A stretch of DNA of 64,000 nucleotides. It comes from a bacterium. GTDB lineage: Bacteria > Pseudomonadota > Alphaproteobacteria > Caulobacterales > Hyphomonadaceae. Positions within the stretch are counted from its first letter, which is position 1, and every line of letters starts with the position of its first letter. The stretch is taken from the NCBI GenBank assembly GCA_016125045.1, contig WGML01000001.1, positions 163,253-227,252 on the forward strand, read 5' to 3'. The notes under the pieces were generated by a model that did no database searches, was not told the DNA's origin, and worked only from the letters and a program-made list of their open reading frames with translations. Positions 1-10,647 of this stretch are shown here, piece after piece. The position numbers and the translations under genes are program-made.

Positions 1-536
1 TCTGCATCATGAACTTCGAGCAGAACCGCCATTCCAAGATCAAGCGCGGCCTGCTCGAGCTCAGCGGCTTTCAAATCGTCCACCGCCGCCAGGATCACCA
101 GGATGGCGTCGGCGCCGGCGGATCGGGCCTCCAGGACCTGGGCGATGTGGATCATGAAGTCCTTGCGCAGGCATGGGATATTCACCTTGGCGCGTACCGA
201 AGCAAGATCCGCGAGACTGCCGCCGAAGCTTGGCCCATCCGTGAGGACAGACAAGCAGGCGGCTCCGCCCGCCTCGTAGGCGAGGGCGGTTGCTTCCGCC
301 GATGCGTCGCTACGGATCGCGCCGGCCGAGGGGCTCCGTCGCTTGATCTCGCAGATCAGCGCATTCTCGTCTCGCGCGGCCCTGTTTCGAAGGGACGCCT
401 CGAAGTCCCTTGGCGGTGGGGCGGCCAGGGCGCGGCGTTTCAGCGTTTCGATCGGAACCTGCGCCAACAAGGCGTCGACCTCTTTCGCCTTGTACGCGAG
501 AATCGCAGCGAGCCGATCCGGCGTTCCACTATGCAT
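1..536 (-). CDS. trpC: Indole-3-glycerol phosphate synthase, 3' part cut by window edge
   Basis: This enzyme closes the indole ring of indole-3-glycerol phosphate in tryptophan synthesis. The visible N-terminal ~178 residues start MHSGTPDRLAAILAYKAKEV and carry the family's CEIKRRSPSAG phosphate/substrate motif and LRKDF. The gene continues beyond position 1. The ATG at 536 overlaps the trpD stop by 8 bases, so it is the last visible cistron of a coupled trpEGDC operon. Identity is secure; only the C-terminal half is unseen. Confidence 0.95.
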   Translation of the reverse strand, partial: MHSGTPDRLAAILAYKAKEVDALLAQVPIETLKRRALAAPPPRDFEASLRNRAARDENALICEIKRRSPSAGAIRSDASAEATALAYEAGGAACLSVLTDGPSFGGSLADLASVRAKVNIPCLRKDFMIHIAQVLEARSAGADAILVILAAVDDLKAAELEQAALDLGMAVLLEVHDA

Positions 537-1545
537 GGGAAGCCGCCCGCAACGCGGAGAGCGTTTCGCTCGCAGCGCCGCTCTCCAGAACGCGTCGGAC
601 GCGGGAGGCTGCGGCCATCGGTTGAGTCTCCAACTCAGACACGATCAGGGCCGCTGCGGCGTTCACGATCACAAGGTCCGCGAATGGCCCGGGTTCGCCT
701 TCGAATACGCGGCGGATTGCATCCGAATTCTCGTCTACGCTTCCGCCGACAATGTCCTCAGGAAGGCTGCGCTTCAGACCGAAGTCTTCCGGGGACAGTT
801 CGAACACCCGGGAAGACCCATCCGCGAGTTCGTGCACGCGAGAGGCCGCGCAGGTGGTGATTTCGTCGAGGCCGTCAAGCCCATGGACGACCCACGCGCG
901 TCGGGTCCCTAGTCGAGCGAGCGCTTCCAGGAACCGTTCGGCCCAGGCGGCATCGGAGACACCAAGAAGCTGACGGGACGCCCCCGCCGGGTTCGCAAGC
1001 GGCCCAAGCAGGTTGAAGATCGTCCGAAATCCAAGCTGCCGACGAACGGGCGCGACGTACCGGACCGCCGCATGGTGGCTTTGCGCGAACAGGAAGGCGA
1101 CGCGCGCGTCGTTGAAACACCGCGCGATCTGGGCGTCGCTTGCTGTAAGATTGACGCCCAGCGCTTCCAGCACATCGGCGGAACCCGTCTTCGGCGGCGT
1201 GGAGCGATTGCCGTGCTTCGCCACGACAGCGCCCGCCGCCGCCGCGGCGATGGCGGCCGCGGTGGATGTGTTGAAGGAGGGGCTGGAGAGTCCACCGGTG
1301 CCGCACGTGTCCACCACGTCGGGAGGAGCGTCGACGAGCCTTGCGTGCGCACGCATCACCTGGGCTCCTGCGACCACATCATCCACCGTTTCGCCCCGGG
1401 CCCTCAGGGCGGTGAGAAACGCGGAGGTCAGCACAGGATCCACTTCGCCCGACAGCAACGCTTCAAACACCGCGGCAATCGCGCTTTGGTCGGGCCTTGC
1501 GCCGGTTACGAGCGACTGGGTTGCGTCCCTGACGACGTCGTTCAT
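529..1545 (-). CDS. trpD: Anthranilate phosphoribosyltransferase
   Basis: It transfers phosphoribose from PRPP to anthranilate, the second step of the tryptophan branch. The product is 338 aa, normal for the family. The glycine-rich PRPP/anthranilate motifs are visible: CGTGGLSSPSFNTST and VVAKHGNRS around residues 80-115. Its ATG overlaps the trpG stop in an ATGA (1542-1545), and its end overlaps trpC, so translation of the operon is coupled throughout. Confidence 0.97.
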   Translation of the reverse strand: MNDVVRDATQSLVTGARPDQSAIAAVFEALLSGEVDPVLTSAFLTALRARGETVDDVVAGAQVMRAHARLVDAPPDVVDTCGTGGLSSPSFNTSTAAAIAAAAAGAVVAKHGNRSTPPKTGSADVLEALGVNLTASDAQIARCFNDARVAFLFAQSHHAAVRYVAPVRRQLGFRTIFNLLGPLANPAGASRQLLGVSDAAWAERFLEALARLGTRRAWVVHGLDGLDEITTCAASRVHELADGSSRVFELSPEDFGLKRSLPEDIVGGSVDENSDAIRRVFEGEPGPFADLVIVNAAAALIVSELETQPMAAASRVRRVLESGAASETLSALRAASHA

Positions 1546-2120
1546 CGCGCGGCCTTTGAAACTTTGAGGAAGTTCGCGAGGATCGTCTTGCCGTGCTGCG
1601 ATCCGATTGATTCCGGATGGAACTGGACGCCGAAAACGGGACGAGACACATGGCTGAGCGCCATGATCTCGCCGTCGGAGGTCTCCGCGTCAATTCTCAA
1701 GACGTTGGGCAATCCAGCGCGCCGAACCGCGAGGCTGTGATACCGGACAGCTTCAAATTGAGCGGGGATCCCTTCAAACAGTGGGGGCCCGACATGTGTG
1801 ATCGTCGAAGATTTGCCGTGCATGATCTCTTTTGCGCCTTCGACCACGCCTCCGAACGCCTGCCCGATCGTCTGATGGCCGAGGCACACGCCGAGGATCG
1901 GCAGGGCGTCATCGGCGCCTGTGACCAGATCGAGGCATATCCCGGCTTCGTCCGGTGTGCACGGCCCCGGCGACAGCACAACGGCGTTCGGCCTCAGCGC
2001 GAGCGCTTCCGCCGCGCTCATCACGTCATTGCGGATCACGTGCGTCCTCGCCCCGAGTTCCTCAATGTAGTGAACGAGGTTGTAGGTGAAGCTGTCATAG
2101 TTATCGATCAGCAGGATCAT
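1542..2120 (-). CDS. trpG: Anthranilate synthase component II (glutamine amidotransferase)
   Basis: This class I glutamine amidotransferase (192 aa) supplies ammonia to TrpE. The nucleophile Cys79 lies in GVCLGHQTIG, and the His-Glu pair in VQFHPESIG. SPGPCTPDEAG is the usual oxyanion-loop region. It starts inside an ATGA overlap with trpE (2117-2120) and ends in an ATGA overlap with trpD. It could also serve p-aminobenzoate synthesis, as in some bacteria with a single TrpG/PabA, but the context says tryptophan. Confidence 0.96.
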   Translation of the reverse strand: MILLIDNYDSFTYNLVHYIEELGARTHVIRNDVMSAAEALALRPNAVVLSPGPCTPDEAGICLDLVTGADDALPILGVCLGHQTIGQAFGGVVEGAKEIMHGKSSTITHVGPPLFEGIPAQFEAVRYHSLAVRRAGLPNVLRIDAETSDGEIMALSHVSRPVFGVQFHPESIGSQHGKTILANFLKVSKAAR

Positions 2121-3562
2121 TCGGCGTCCCGAATCCCACGATCATAGGTGGCGGCCTGTTCCGCCGCACGGAAGAGCGCCGCCGCCTTGTGGCGCGTCTC
2201 GTCATATTCCGACTGCTGATCGCTGTCGAATACGACCCCTCCGCCGGCCTGAACGATCATCCTTCCGTCCTTGAAGACGGCTGTCCTCAGCGCGATGCAG
2301 GTATCCATGTCGCCGCGCGACCCGAAATAGCCCACACCGCCGGCATAGACGCCCCTCGCATGGGGTTCGAGTTCCGAGATGATCTCCATCGCCCTGATTT
2401 TCGGCGCCCCGGAAACGGTTCCCGCGGGGAACCCCGCCATTAACGCCGACACCATGTCCACGCCCGGCCGCACACGGCCCTCCACGGTCGAGACGATGTG
2501 CATCACGTGACTGTAGCGCTCCACTCCGAACGCCTCGACCACTCGAACTGTGCCGGGGATTGCAACACGACCGACATCATTGCGGCCAAGGTCGAGCAGC
2601 ATCAGGTGCTCGGCGCGTTCCTTTTCGTCTGCCAGCAAGCGGCGTTCGTTCGCGGCGTCCTCTTCCGGCGTCGCGCCGCGGGGCAGGGTGCCGGCGATCG
2701 GGCGCACGGTCATCAGCCCGTCACGAAGCCGAACAAGGATTTCTGGACTGGCTCCGCTCACCTGGAATCCGCCAAAATTGATGTAGAACATGAAAGGAGA
2801 AGGATTGAGCCTGCGGAGCGCCCTGTAAAACGCAAATGCAGGACGCTCAAATGGGATGCTGAACCGCTGGCTTGGAACGACCTGAAAGATGTCGCCGGCG
2901 CGGATGTAGGTGCGGGCGCGCTCCACCATCTCGAAATAGCGGTCCCGTGTAGTGTTTGAGGAAATCTGCGCGTGCTCGTCACGCGCGGGGGCGGGCCGCA
3001 GCCCTGGCGTCGCGGCATCGAGCGCTTGTTCCGTTGCGTCGAGTAGTGCGTCCGCCGATCCGGGTCCCCCTCTTTCGGGGGCGGCGAGGATGATCTCCTG
3101 TTTTACCGCGTCAAAGATCAGCACGACGCCGGGGCGCATCAACAAGGCTTCGGGAAGGTCGTCCGGATCGGGCGCCGAAACCGGCAGGTTCTCGACGTAG
3201 CGGGCCATTTCGAAACCGATATAGCCGAACGCCCCTGCCGCCATCGGCGGAAGGTCAGCCGGACCGTCCGCCCGGCATACGTCAACGAACTCGCGCAGCG
3301 ACGACACCGGGTCATCTGAGGTGGCTTCGACTGAAGTGAACTCGTGATCCCGGGCCGTCTCGGCGCGCCCCTCACTCACCCGCCACCACAAGTCGGGCGC
3401 CAGCCCCACAAACGAGTACCGGCTTCTGTGCTCCGCACCGGTGACGCTTTCGAACAGAAAGACACCGGGCTGCCTCACCCCGAGCTTCAGGAGCGCCGAC
3501 ACCGGTGTCTCTGTGTCGTCGATCCGCCGGCGCACCACCAGCCTTGGGGCTGCCCTCGTCAT
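2117..3562 (-). CDS. trpE: Anthranilate synthase component I
   Basis: It converts chorismate to anthranilate with TrpG. The product is 481 aa. An N-terminal regulatory domain (residues ~1-170, including ESVTGAEHRSRYSFVG) is followed by the chorismate-binding domain, with IAGTLPRGATPEEDAANERR, DLGRNDVGRVA, SGAPKIRAMEII and YAGGVGYFGSRGDMDTCIAL. I chose the ATG at 3562 because it forms an ATGA overlap with the upstream chaperone gene stop and begins MTRAAPRLVV; the in-frame extension further upstream is a shadow of that gene. No leader-peptide attenuator can exist here because trpE has no upstream gap. Confidence 0.96.
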   Translation of the reverse strand: MTRAAPRLVVRRRIDDTETPVSALLKLGVRQPGVFLFESVTGAEHRSRYSFVGLAPDLWWRVSEGRAETARDHEFTSVEATSDDPVSSLREFVDVCRADGPADLPPMAAGAFGYIGFEMARYVENLPVSAPDPDDLPEALLMRPGVVLIFDAVKQEIILAAPERGGPGSADALLDATEQALDAATPGLRPAPARDEHAQISSNTTRDRYFEMVERARTYIRAGDIFQVVPSQRFSIPFERPAFAFYRALRRLNPSPFMFYINFGGFQVSGASPEILVRLRDGLMTVRPIAGTLPRGATPEEDAANERRLLADEKERAEHLMLLDLGRNDVGRVAIPGTVRVVEAFGVERYSHVMHIVSTVEGRVRPGVDMVSALMAGFPAGTVSGAPKIRAMEIISELEPHARGVYAGGVGYFGSRGDMDTCIALRTAVFKDGRMIVQAGGGVVFDSDQQSEYDETRHKAAALFRAAEQAATYDRGIRDAE

Positions 3563-5448
3563 TGAGGCGCGCTCGCCGAGGCCGCGAGGTAGCTGTCGAT
3601 CGCCCTCTGGTTTCGGGTGATCTTGCCCTCGGCCACAGCGGCCGCGACAAACGCGCTGAACACGTCCTGCGCCAGCGAATTCTCGATGAACTGCTGCACC
3701 TGTGTCGCAAGCTCCGGGGCTGCCGCTTCGTCGGGCCGTTCGATGTTCAGCACCTGAACAAGCCAAGGCGCGCCATCCTGGCCGGTCGCGACGCCGGCCT
3801 CGCCAGACTTTAGCGAGAAAACGGTCTGAAGGATCGCGGGATCAACCTCCCCGGCGTCATTGCGCGTGACGGGGGCATCGGGGATCCAGAAAAGGAGCTT
3901 GTCGTTCCGCGCCACCGTTTCCAGCGACTGACCGGCATTCACCTTAGTCGCTACGGCTTGCGCTGCGGCGGCGGCGGCTTCGGAAGTCTTGACCGCCATG
4001 TAGAGCGGAGTGAGGTCAGCCTTCACCTCTTCGAAGGTCGGCGTGCGCGCCGGAGTGATCCCGTCGAGCCGGAAGACTGTTCGTTCTCCGTTTTCCTCGA
4101 GGATGTCGCTGTAGCGGCCGACGTCCACCTCGAACATGGAGCGCAGCCCGGCGGCGAAACTTGCGGGAAGCGCGGCGCGGCCGCGGCCTTCCAGTCCACC
4201 ATTCGGGTCGACGGCAGCGAACGATATCACCGGGGCGCCGACCTCCTTGGCGATCTCGGTGAGAGGCGCCCCACCGCCCACGAGGTCGTAGAGGTTCTCG
4301 CTGCTGTCGTCGAACAGGCGCTTGGCCTCCCGCTGGGCGATGGACTCGCGCAGCTCTTCGGCGACTTCCGCGAGTTCGCGGGTCGCTCCGGCCTTGACGG
4401 TGCGAATGACGGCTCCGCTCCACGCTCCGTTGACCTGCATGGGGCCGACGGCGTCGCCCTCTGGAGTTGCAAAGACCAGTTGTTCATAGGTGGCGTCCCC
4501 GAGATCGCCCGTGCGCACGGTTTTTGTCTCGATGGTGAGGGTCGGATTGGCCGTCGCGAGTTCCTCCAATGCCCGCCCCTGTTTGAGCGCGTCCACGACA
4601 CGCTGAAGGGTCGGGCGGTCAGGCGCCGTGAAATTGTCGATGACCCGTTCGCCGGGATCGGTGAACTCGCGCTTGCGTCGGTCATATTCACGCTGAAGCT
4701 GTTCATCGGAGACCGTCACCCGGTCGAGGAAGTCCTCCGGCGAGTAGTTGATCATCGACACGGAGCGACGCTCAGGCTGGGCGAACATCGCCGCTCGCTC
4801 CTGGTAGAACGCCTGCAGATCGGCCTCGGTTGGAGCCGCCACGATCGGTGCGCTGGCGGGCGAAAAGCGGGCGACTGCGATCTGTCGCTTTTCCGAGAAG
4901 AACGTAAACAACGGCGTCGAAAGCACCTTAGGCGGAGAGAGCGCAGCGACCGACGTGTTGCGCATATAGTCGAAAGTCAGGCTGTCCTCGATCTCCTGCT
5001 TGAATTCGTCGACGGTCAGCCCGCGGTCGTTTGCGAACCGCGCAATGGAGGATTGGTCGACGCCGCCAAGCCCGCTCTGAAACACCGGCGCGGACGCCAG
5101 AAAATCCGCGACGGCTTTCGGGCCGGCGCGAACGCCCATCTGGTCCGCGAAGGCGAGAAATGCGGCGCGACGGGTCAGGTCCTCGATCACGCTCGCTGTG
5201 AGCCCTCGCTCGGTCGCCTCCGCGCGGGTGAGCACTTCCTGGCGCTCTTCACGAATCCGCTCCAATTCGTTGTCGACGGTGCGGTTGACGTCGCGCGCCG
5301 AAACTGTCCGCTCCCCGACACGCGCGAAGCCACCCGTGCCGACACTAAACACATCGATCGAGCCGGTGACCGCCACCCCGACCACGACGAGCAGCAGCAG
5401 GACGAACGAGTATTTCGACCGGACGAAGGCGCGCATCGCGCTGAGCAT
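3559..5448 (-). CDS. ppiD: PpiD/SurA-type membrane-anchored periplasmic folding factor
   Basis: A 629 aa protein with one N-terminal membrane anchor (YSFVLLLLVVVGVAVTGSI, ~residues 11-30), a SurA_N-like helical region and a parvulin-like middle. This is the layout of PpiD, which assists folding of proteins leaving the Sec translocon. The start was set at the ATG giving MLSAMRAFVRSKYS just ahead of the membrane segment; ATG 5436 is also possible. Its stop overlaps the trpE ATG, a chaperone-trp arrangement common in alphaproteobacteria. The parvulin fold is divergent and catalytic activity cannot be judged by eye. Confidence 0.85.
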   Translation of the reverse strand: MLSAMRAFVRSKYSFVLLLLVVVGVAVTGSIDVFSVGTGGFARVGERTVSARDVNRTVDNELERIREERQEVLTRAEATERGLTASVIEDLTRRAAFLAFADQMGVRAGPKAVADFLASAPVFQSGLGGVDQSSIARFANDRGLTVDEFKQEIEDSLTFDYMRNTSVAALSPPKVLSTPLFTFFSEKRQIAVARFSPASAPIVAAPTEADLQAFYQERAAMFAQPERRSVSMINYSPEDFLDRVTVSDEQLQREYDRRKREFTDPGERVIDNFTAPDRPTLQRVVDALKQGRALEELATANPTLTIETKTVRTGDLGDATYEQLVFATPEGDAVGPMQVNGAWSGAVIRTVKAGATRELAEVAEELRESIAQREAKRLFDDSSENLYDLVGGGAPLTEIAKEVGAPVISFAAVDPNGGLEGRGRAALPASFAAGLRSMFEVDVGRYSDILEENGERTVFRLDGITPARTPTFEEVKADLTPLYMAVKTSEAAAAAAQAVATKVNAGQSLETVARNDKLLFWIPDAPVTRNDAGEVDPAILQTVFSLKSGEAGVATGQDGAPWLVQVLNIERPDEAAAPELATQVQQFIENSLAQDVFSAFVAAAVAEGKITRNQRAIDSYLAASASAPQ

Positions 5449-5546
5449 GCGGAGGCTCCCAGTAACAGGCGACAGAGTTCGCGAGACTTGTTCCTCGCAA
5501 TCGGGCTTGCTAGGCGACCCGCAGTGCTGAGGCAAGGCGTGAGCTC

Positions 5547-6299
5547 ATGACGGTTCGGAAAATCCTGATTGCGGGAAACTGGAAGATGAACTGGGGGCCG
5601 GGCTCGGTCGCCGAGGTAGATCTTGTCCGCCGCGGTGCGGACGACCTGTCGGGCGTGGAGCTGTCGATCCACCCGCCGGCGGTGTTTGCTTGCAAGGTCG
5701 CCGAGCGGCTGGCCGGCTCCGCCGTTCGGCTGGGCGGGCAGGACTGCCATTGGGAGCCTTCGGGCGCACGCACGGGCGATGTCAGCGCGGGCATGTGGGC
5801 GGAGGTCGGCGCCGCCTTTGTGATTGTCGGACACTCTGAACGCCGGGCGGACCACGGGGAGTCGAACGCCGTGGTGGCCGCCAAGGCCGCTTCTGTTCAG
5901 GCCGTTGGGCTGACCCCGATCGTTTGCGTTGGCGAAACGCTAGCGGAGCGGCAGGATGGACGAACCCTCGAAGTCATCGGCCGCCAGCTCGACGAAAGCG
6001 TCCCGGACAGCATTCTGAATCAGCCACTCGTCTTGGCCTACGAACCTGTCTGGGCGATCGGCTCCGGTTTGACGCCGACCCCGCAGCAGATCATTGACGT
6101 TCATGCCAGCATGCGAGCGGCGCTCGCGGGCCGCGCGGCCGACCTCGGGCCGGGTGTTCGGTTGCTTTATGGTGGATCCGTGAAGCCGTCGAACGCGGCG
6201 GAGCTTCTGGCGCTGCCAGAAGTCAACGGCGCGCTTGTTGGCGGCGCGAGCCTCAAGGCTGCGGACTTCTTGGCGATCGCCGCCGCCGCTCCCATGTGA
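5547..6299 (+). CDS. tpiA: Triosephosphate isomerase
   Basis: It interconverts dihydroxyacetone phosphate and glyceraldehyde 3-phosphate. The product is 250 aa. The substrate-binding Asn/Lys are in AGNWKMNWG, the catalytic His in VGHSERR, the catalytic Glu in AYEPVWAIGSG, and the phosphate loop in LLYGGSVKPSNA. It is transcribed divergently from ppiD across a gap of about 100 bases that should hold both promoters. secG follows 89 bases downstream. Confidence 0.97.
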   Translation: MTVRKILIAGNWKMNWGPGSVAEVDLVRRGADDLSGVELSIHPPAVFACKVAERLAGSAVRLGGQDCHWEPSGARTGDVSAGMWAEVGAAFVIVGHSERRADHGESNAVVAAKAASVQAVGLTPIVCVGETLAERQDGRTLEVIGRQLDESVPDSILNQPLVLAYEPVWAIGSGLTPTPQQIIDVHASMRAALAGRAADLGPGVRLLYGGSVKPSNAAELLALPEVNGALVGGASLKAADFLAIAAAAPM

Positions 6300-6388
6300 T
6301 CTTCTGCATCGCCGCGCCATCTGCGCCTTGGCCTTGACGCGCCGTCGTGCTTTTAGTGCCGCCTGTTCGTTGGAAAGCGTTTGTCGCC

Positions 6389-6853
6389 ATGGAAACCGTC
6401 GTACTCGTCGTCCACCTCCTGATCTGCATCGCGCTCGTTGCGGTGGTGATGTTGCAACGATCCGAGGGCGGCGCGCTCGGGATCGGGGGCGGCTCCGGAT
6501 CGCTGATGTCCGGGCGCGGCGCGGCGAACGCCATCGTGCGCACAACCATGATCCTTGCCGCGGTGTTCATCGTCACGAGCCTCACTCTGTCGCGTCTGGG
6601 GGCCGAGAACGCGAAGACCCCGGATGCGGTCGAACGTGAATTGCGGGCGATCGAAGCTGGAGGGATCGTCGCGCCGACGGAGCCTGTCGATCCGCTTGCG
6701 CCGATCGACGCCGCACCCGCGCCCACCCCGTCCTTGACGGAGGGACCTGCGCCTCAGGCCGTTCCTCCCGCCGCTCCGGCCGCCGACCCGCTCGCGCCTC
6801 AGACGGCACCGGCGGGCGTCCCCGCCGAGACGCCGCCCGCCGAAAACCGGTAG
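6389..6853 (+). CDS. secG: Preprotein translocase subunit SecG
   Basis: Small inner-membrane subunit of the SecYEG channel. [20 protein letters not shown] forms the first membrane helix, followed by the family loop [16 protein letters not shown] and a second helix ([19 protein letters not shown]). At 154 aa it is longer than E. coli SecG because of a Pro/Ala-rich cytoplasmic tail (~80 residues), a common alphaproteobacterial extension. The start at 6389 was chosen because the membrane helix begins there. The tpiA-secG-pyrG order is typical. Confidence 0.93.
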   Translation: METVVLVVHLLICIALVAVVMLQRSEGGALGIGGGSGSLMSGRGAANAIVRTTMILAAVFIVTSLTLSRLGAENAKTPDAVERELRAIEAGGIVAPTEPVDPLAPIDAAPAPTPSLTEGPAPQAVPPAAPAADPLAPQTAPAGVPAETPPAENR

Positions 6854-6906
6854 CGGCAAATTGGACTCACGCCGGCGGCTGCGAATCATTATCCTGTGAC
6901 CCCGGC

Positions 6907-8538
6907 ATGAAGCGATTTATCTTCATAACGGGCGGGGTCGTTTCCTCTTTGGGAAAGGGCATAGCCTCGGCGGCGCTCGGCGCTTTGCTCCAGGCGCGTG
7001 GATACCGCGTCAGGCTTCGGAAGCTGGACCCCTATCTGAATGTCGATCCCGGCACGATGTCGCCAACCCAGCATGGCGAGGTCTATGTCACGGATGACGG
7101 TGCCGAAACCGATCTGGACCTCGGTCACTATGAGCGCTTCACCGGCGTCGCCGCGCGCCGGTCCGACAACACGACGACCGGCAGGATCTACCAGTCGATC
7201 ATCGAGCGGGAACGCAAGGGTGACTTTCTCGGCGCGACGCTGCAGGTCATTCCGCACGTCACCGACGCCATCAAATCTTTCGTCCTGAACGAAACCGATG
7301 ATGTGGACTTCGTGCTGTGCGAAATCGGCGGCACGGTTGGCGACATCGAGGGGCTGCCGTTCTTCGAGGCGATCCGTCAACTCGGCCAGGAACTCGGGCG
7401 GCGACAGACAATCTTTATCCATCTGACGCTCTTGCCCTATCTCACCTCCGCCGGGGAGATGAAGACCAAGCCTACCCAGCATTCAGTGAAGGAGCTCCGG
7501 TCCATCGGTATTCAGCCCGACATTCTCCTCTGCCGATCGGAACATCCCATCCCGCCAGAAGAACGGCGCAAGATCGCGCTCTTCTGCAACGTTCGCCCAG
7601 AAGCGGTGATCGAGGCGCTCGATGCGAAGCACATCTACGAAGTTCCGCTTGAGTATGGCTCTCGCGGTCTCGACCGCGAGGTGCTTCGGCACTTCGAGAT
7701 CGAGTCCGATCGTCCGCCGCAGATGGACCGATGGACCAGCGTTTCGGAACGGCTCCGGGCGCCGGATGGATCTGTCACGGTCGCCGTCGTGGGCAAGTAT
7801 GTGGCCCTGCATGACGCCTACAAGTCGGTGATCGAGGCGTTGTCTCATGGTGGGCTCGCCAATCGCGTGAAGGTCAATCTGAAGTGGGTGCAGTCCGATA
7901 CGCTGGATCGCGCGGACTGTGATGCAAGCGCTCTAGACGACATTGACGCGGTGCTGTTGCCCGGTGGTTTCGGGGAACGCGGCGCGCTCGGAAAGATGCG
8001 CGCCGCCCAGCATGCGCGAAGGTTGAAGTTGCCGTGTTTCGGCATCTGCTACGGAATGCAGCTTTCGGTGGTCGAACTTGCGCGCAACCTTGCCGGTGTG
8101 AGCGGCGCCGGCACGACTGAGTTCGGCGACCCTGAAGTCCCTGTTGTCTCGCTCATGAGCGAATGGATGCGCGGAAATGAACGGGAAATGCGCCAACAGG
8201 GAGGGGACCTCGGTGGGACCATGCGGCTCGGGGCGTATCCGGCGGTCCTCAAGCCAGGAAGCCGAGTCGCGTCGATCTATGGTACGGAGACGATTTCGGA
8301 ACGTCACCGCCATCGATATGAGGTGACGCCCTCCGCCGTGGAGCTGCTCTCGCCGCTCGGGGTCGTGTTCTCCGGCATGTCTCCCGACGGCAGGTTGCCG
8401 GAGATATTTGAACTCGAAGACCACCCGTGGTTCATCGGTGTGCAGTTTCACCCGGAACTGAAATCGCGTCCGTTCGAGCCTCATCCGCTGTTTACCTCCT
8501 TCATCGCTGCGGCGATCGAACAAAGCCGCCTTGTCTGA
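6907..8538 (+). CDS. pyrG: CTP synthase
   Basis: It aminates UTP to CTP using glutamine and ATP. The product is 543 aa with an N-terminal synthetase domain ([17 protein letters not shown]) and a C-terminal class I amidotransferase domain with the nucleophile in [10 protein letters not shown] and the triad His/Glu in [11 protein letters not shown]. Length and both domains are standard for the family. In many alphaproteobacteria kdsA and eno follow; here rpmF and eno follow. Confidence 0.98.
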   Translation: MKRFIFITGGVVSSLGKGIASAALGALLQARGYRVRLRKLDPYLNVDPGTMSPTQHGEVYVTDDGAETDLDLGHYERFTGVAARRSDNTTTGRIYQSIIERERKGDFLGATLQVIPHVTDAIKSFVLNETDDVDFVLCEIGGTVGDIEGLPFFEAIRQLGQELGRRQTIFIHLTLLPYLTSAGEMKTKPTQHSVKELRSIGIQPDILLCRSEHPIPPEERRKIALFCNVRPEAVIEALDAKHIYEVPLEYGSRGLDREVLRHFEIESDRPPQMDRWTSVSERLRAPDGSVTVAVVGKYVALHDAYKSVIEALSHGGLANRVKVNLKWVQSDTLDRADCDASALDDIDAVLLPGGFGERGALGKMRAAQHARRLKLPCFGICYGMQLSVVELARNLAGVSGAGTTEFGDPEVPVVSLMSEWMRGNEREMRQQGGDLGGTMRLGAYPAVLKPGSRVASIYGTETISERHRHRYEVTPSAVELLSPLGVVFSGMSPDGRLPEIFELEDHPWFIGVQFHPELKSRPFEPHPLFTSFIAAAIEQSRLV

Positions 8539-8659
8539 CGCGAAGGGCGTGCGCCCAGCGATGATTCCTTCCGGCTGGCTTGCCCAGACGCCGACGGACG
8601 CGTATGAAGCCGGTCTTTCGGGCGCCGGACGCCCAGTACAGCAGTTTCTCGAGGCGAAA

Positions 8660-8860
8660 ATGGCCGTCCCCAAGCGGAAAACCTCCCCATCCAAGCGCGG
8701 AATGCGCCGGTCGCACGACGCGCTCAAGAGCGCGACCTATATTGAAGATGCAGTCACCGGCGAACTGCGTCGTCCGCATCATGTCGATCCAAAGACAGGG
8801 ATGTATCGCGGCAAACAGGTCCTGACGCCGCCGCAGTCCGATTTCGACGACGAAGACTGA
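8660..8860 (+). CDS. rpmF: Ribosomal protein bL32
   Basis: Basic 66 aa large-subunit protein starting [20 protein letters not shown], the L32 N-terminal signature. The family's zinc cysteines are absent, as in many alphaproteobacteria. The tail ends in an acidic stretch (DFDDED). The ATG at 8660 is preceded by purine-rich GAGGCGAAA. It sits between pyrG and eno, where kdsA is often found in relatives. Confidence 0.95.
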   Translation: MAVPKRKTSPSKRGMRRSHDALKSATYIEDAVTGELRRPHHVDPKTGMYRGKQVLTPPQSDFDDED

Positions 8861-8920
8861 TTGCCTTCATCCCCGATGCGAGGCATCCCTGCCGCGATCG
8901 CCAATCAGGACCAGGGGTGA

Positions 8921-10204
<1,284 letters not shown>

Positions 10205-10216
10205 CGGTTCGGTTCT

Positions 10217-10241
10217 GGGGCGGGGTCTTTCATCGCCCCTT
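10217..10241 (+). terminator. Possible weak terminator after eno
   Basis: GGGGCG (10217-10222) pairs with CGCCCC (10234-10239) around an 11-nt loop, directly after the eno stop. Only two Ts follow, so it may be a weak terminator or an mRNA-stabilising hairpin. Confidence 0.4.
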
Positions 10242-10290
10242 AACCTCGCTCGGATGAGTTGGCCGTCATGGAGATGAAGGACTGTCGCTC

Positions 10291-10572
10291 ATGAGGGACC
10301 TGGTTGCGCCCGGCGCGCTGGGGTTGCTGATCCTCTACTTTTGCTACCATGCGGTCTCGGGCGAGCAGGGGCTCGTTCGCTGGGCCGAGCTGCAGAAGGA
10401 CGAGGAGGCGCTCGAAGCCGAACTCGCAAGGCTTGAGATTGCCCGTGACCAGCTCAGCGGGTCGCTGTCGCGCCTGCGTCCCGATACGCTCGATCTCGAC
10501 TACGTCGAGGATCTGGCGCGAACCAAGCTGTCGTTCGCTCGACCGGACGAGGTCCTCCTCGCCATTAAGTAA
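10291..10572 (+). CDS. ftsB: Septum formation initiator (FtsB/DivIC family)
   Basis: A 93 aa single-pass membrane protein. A short N-terminal membrane helix (VAPGALGLLILYFCYHAV) is followed by a coiled-coil segment (LQKDEEALEAELARLEIA) and a C-terminal region with LDLDYVEDLARTKL. This is the layout of FtsB, which forms the FtsQLB divisome complex. It lies between eno and pdhA, the usual alphaproteobacterial position. Confidence 0.88.
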   Translation: MRDLVAPGALGLLILYFCYHAVSGEQGLVRWAELQKDEEALEAELARLEIARDQLSGSLSRLRPDTLDLDYVEDLARTKLSFARPDEVLLAIK

Positions 10573-10647
10573 CCCTTGGTCTAGAAACGTGACGTTATGG
10601 GTGGCGGCTCTGGGCGTCCCATCCGCAAGGCGAGCAGGAAGGCGTTC

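Noticed and set aside
3958..5550. Long plus-strand open frame (about 530 codons) opposite ppiD
   Set aside because: It has no domain motifs, and the opposite strand carries a well-supported membrane-anchored chaperone coupled to trpE; it is an artefact of high GC.
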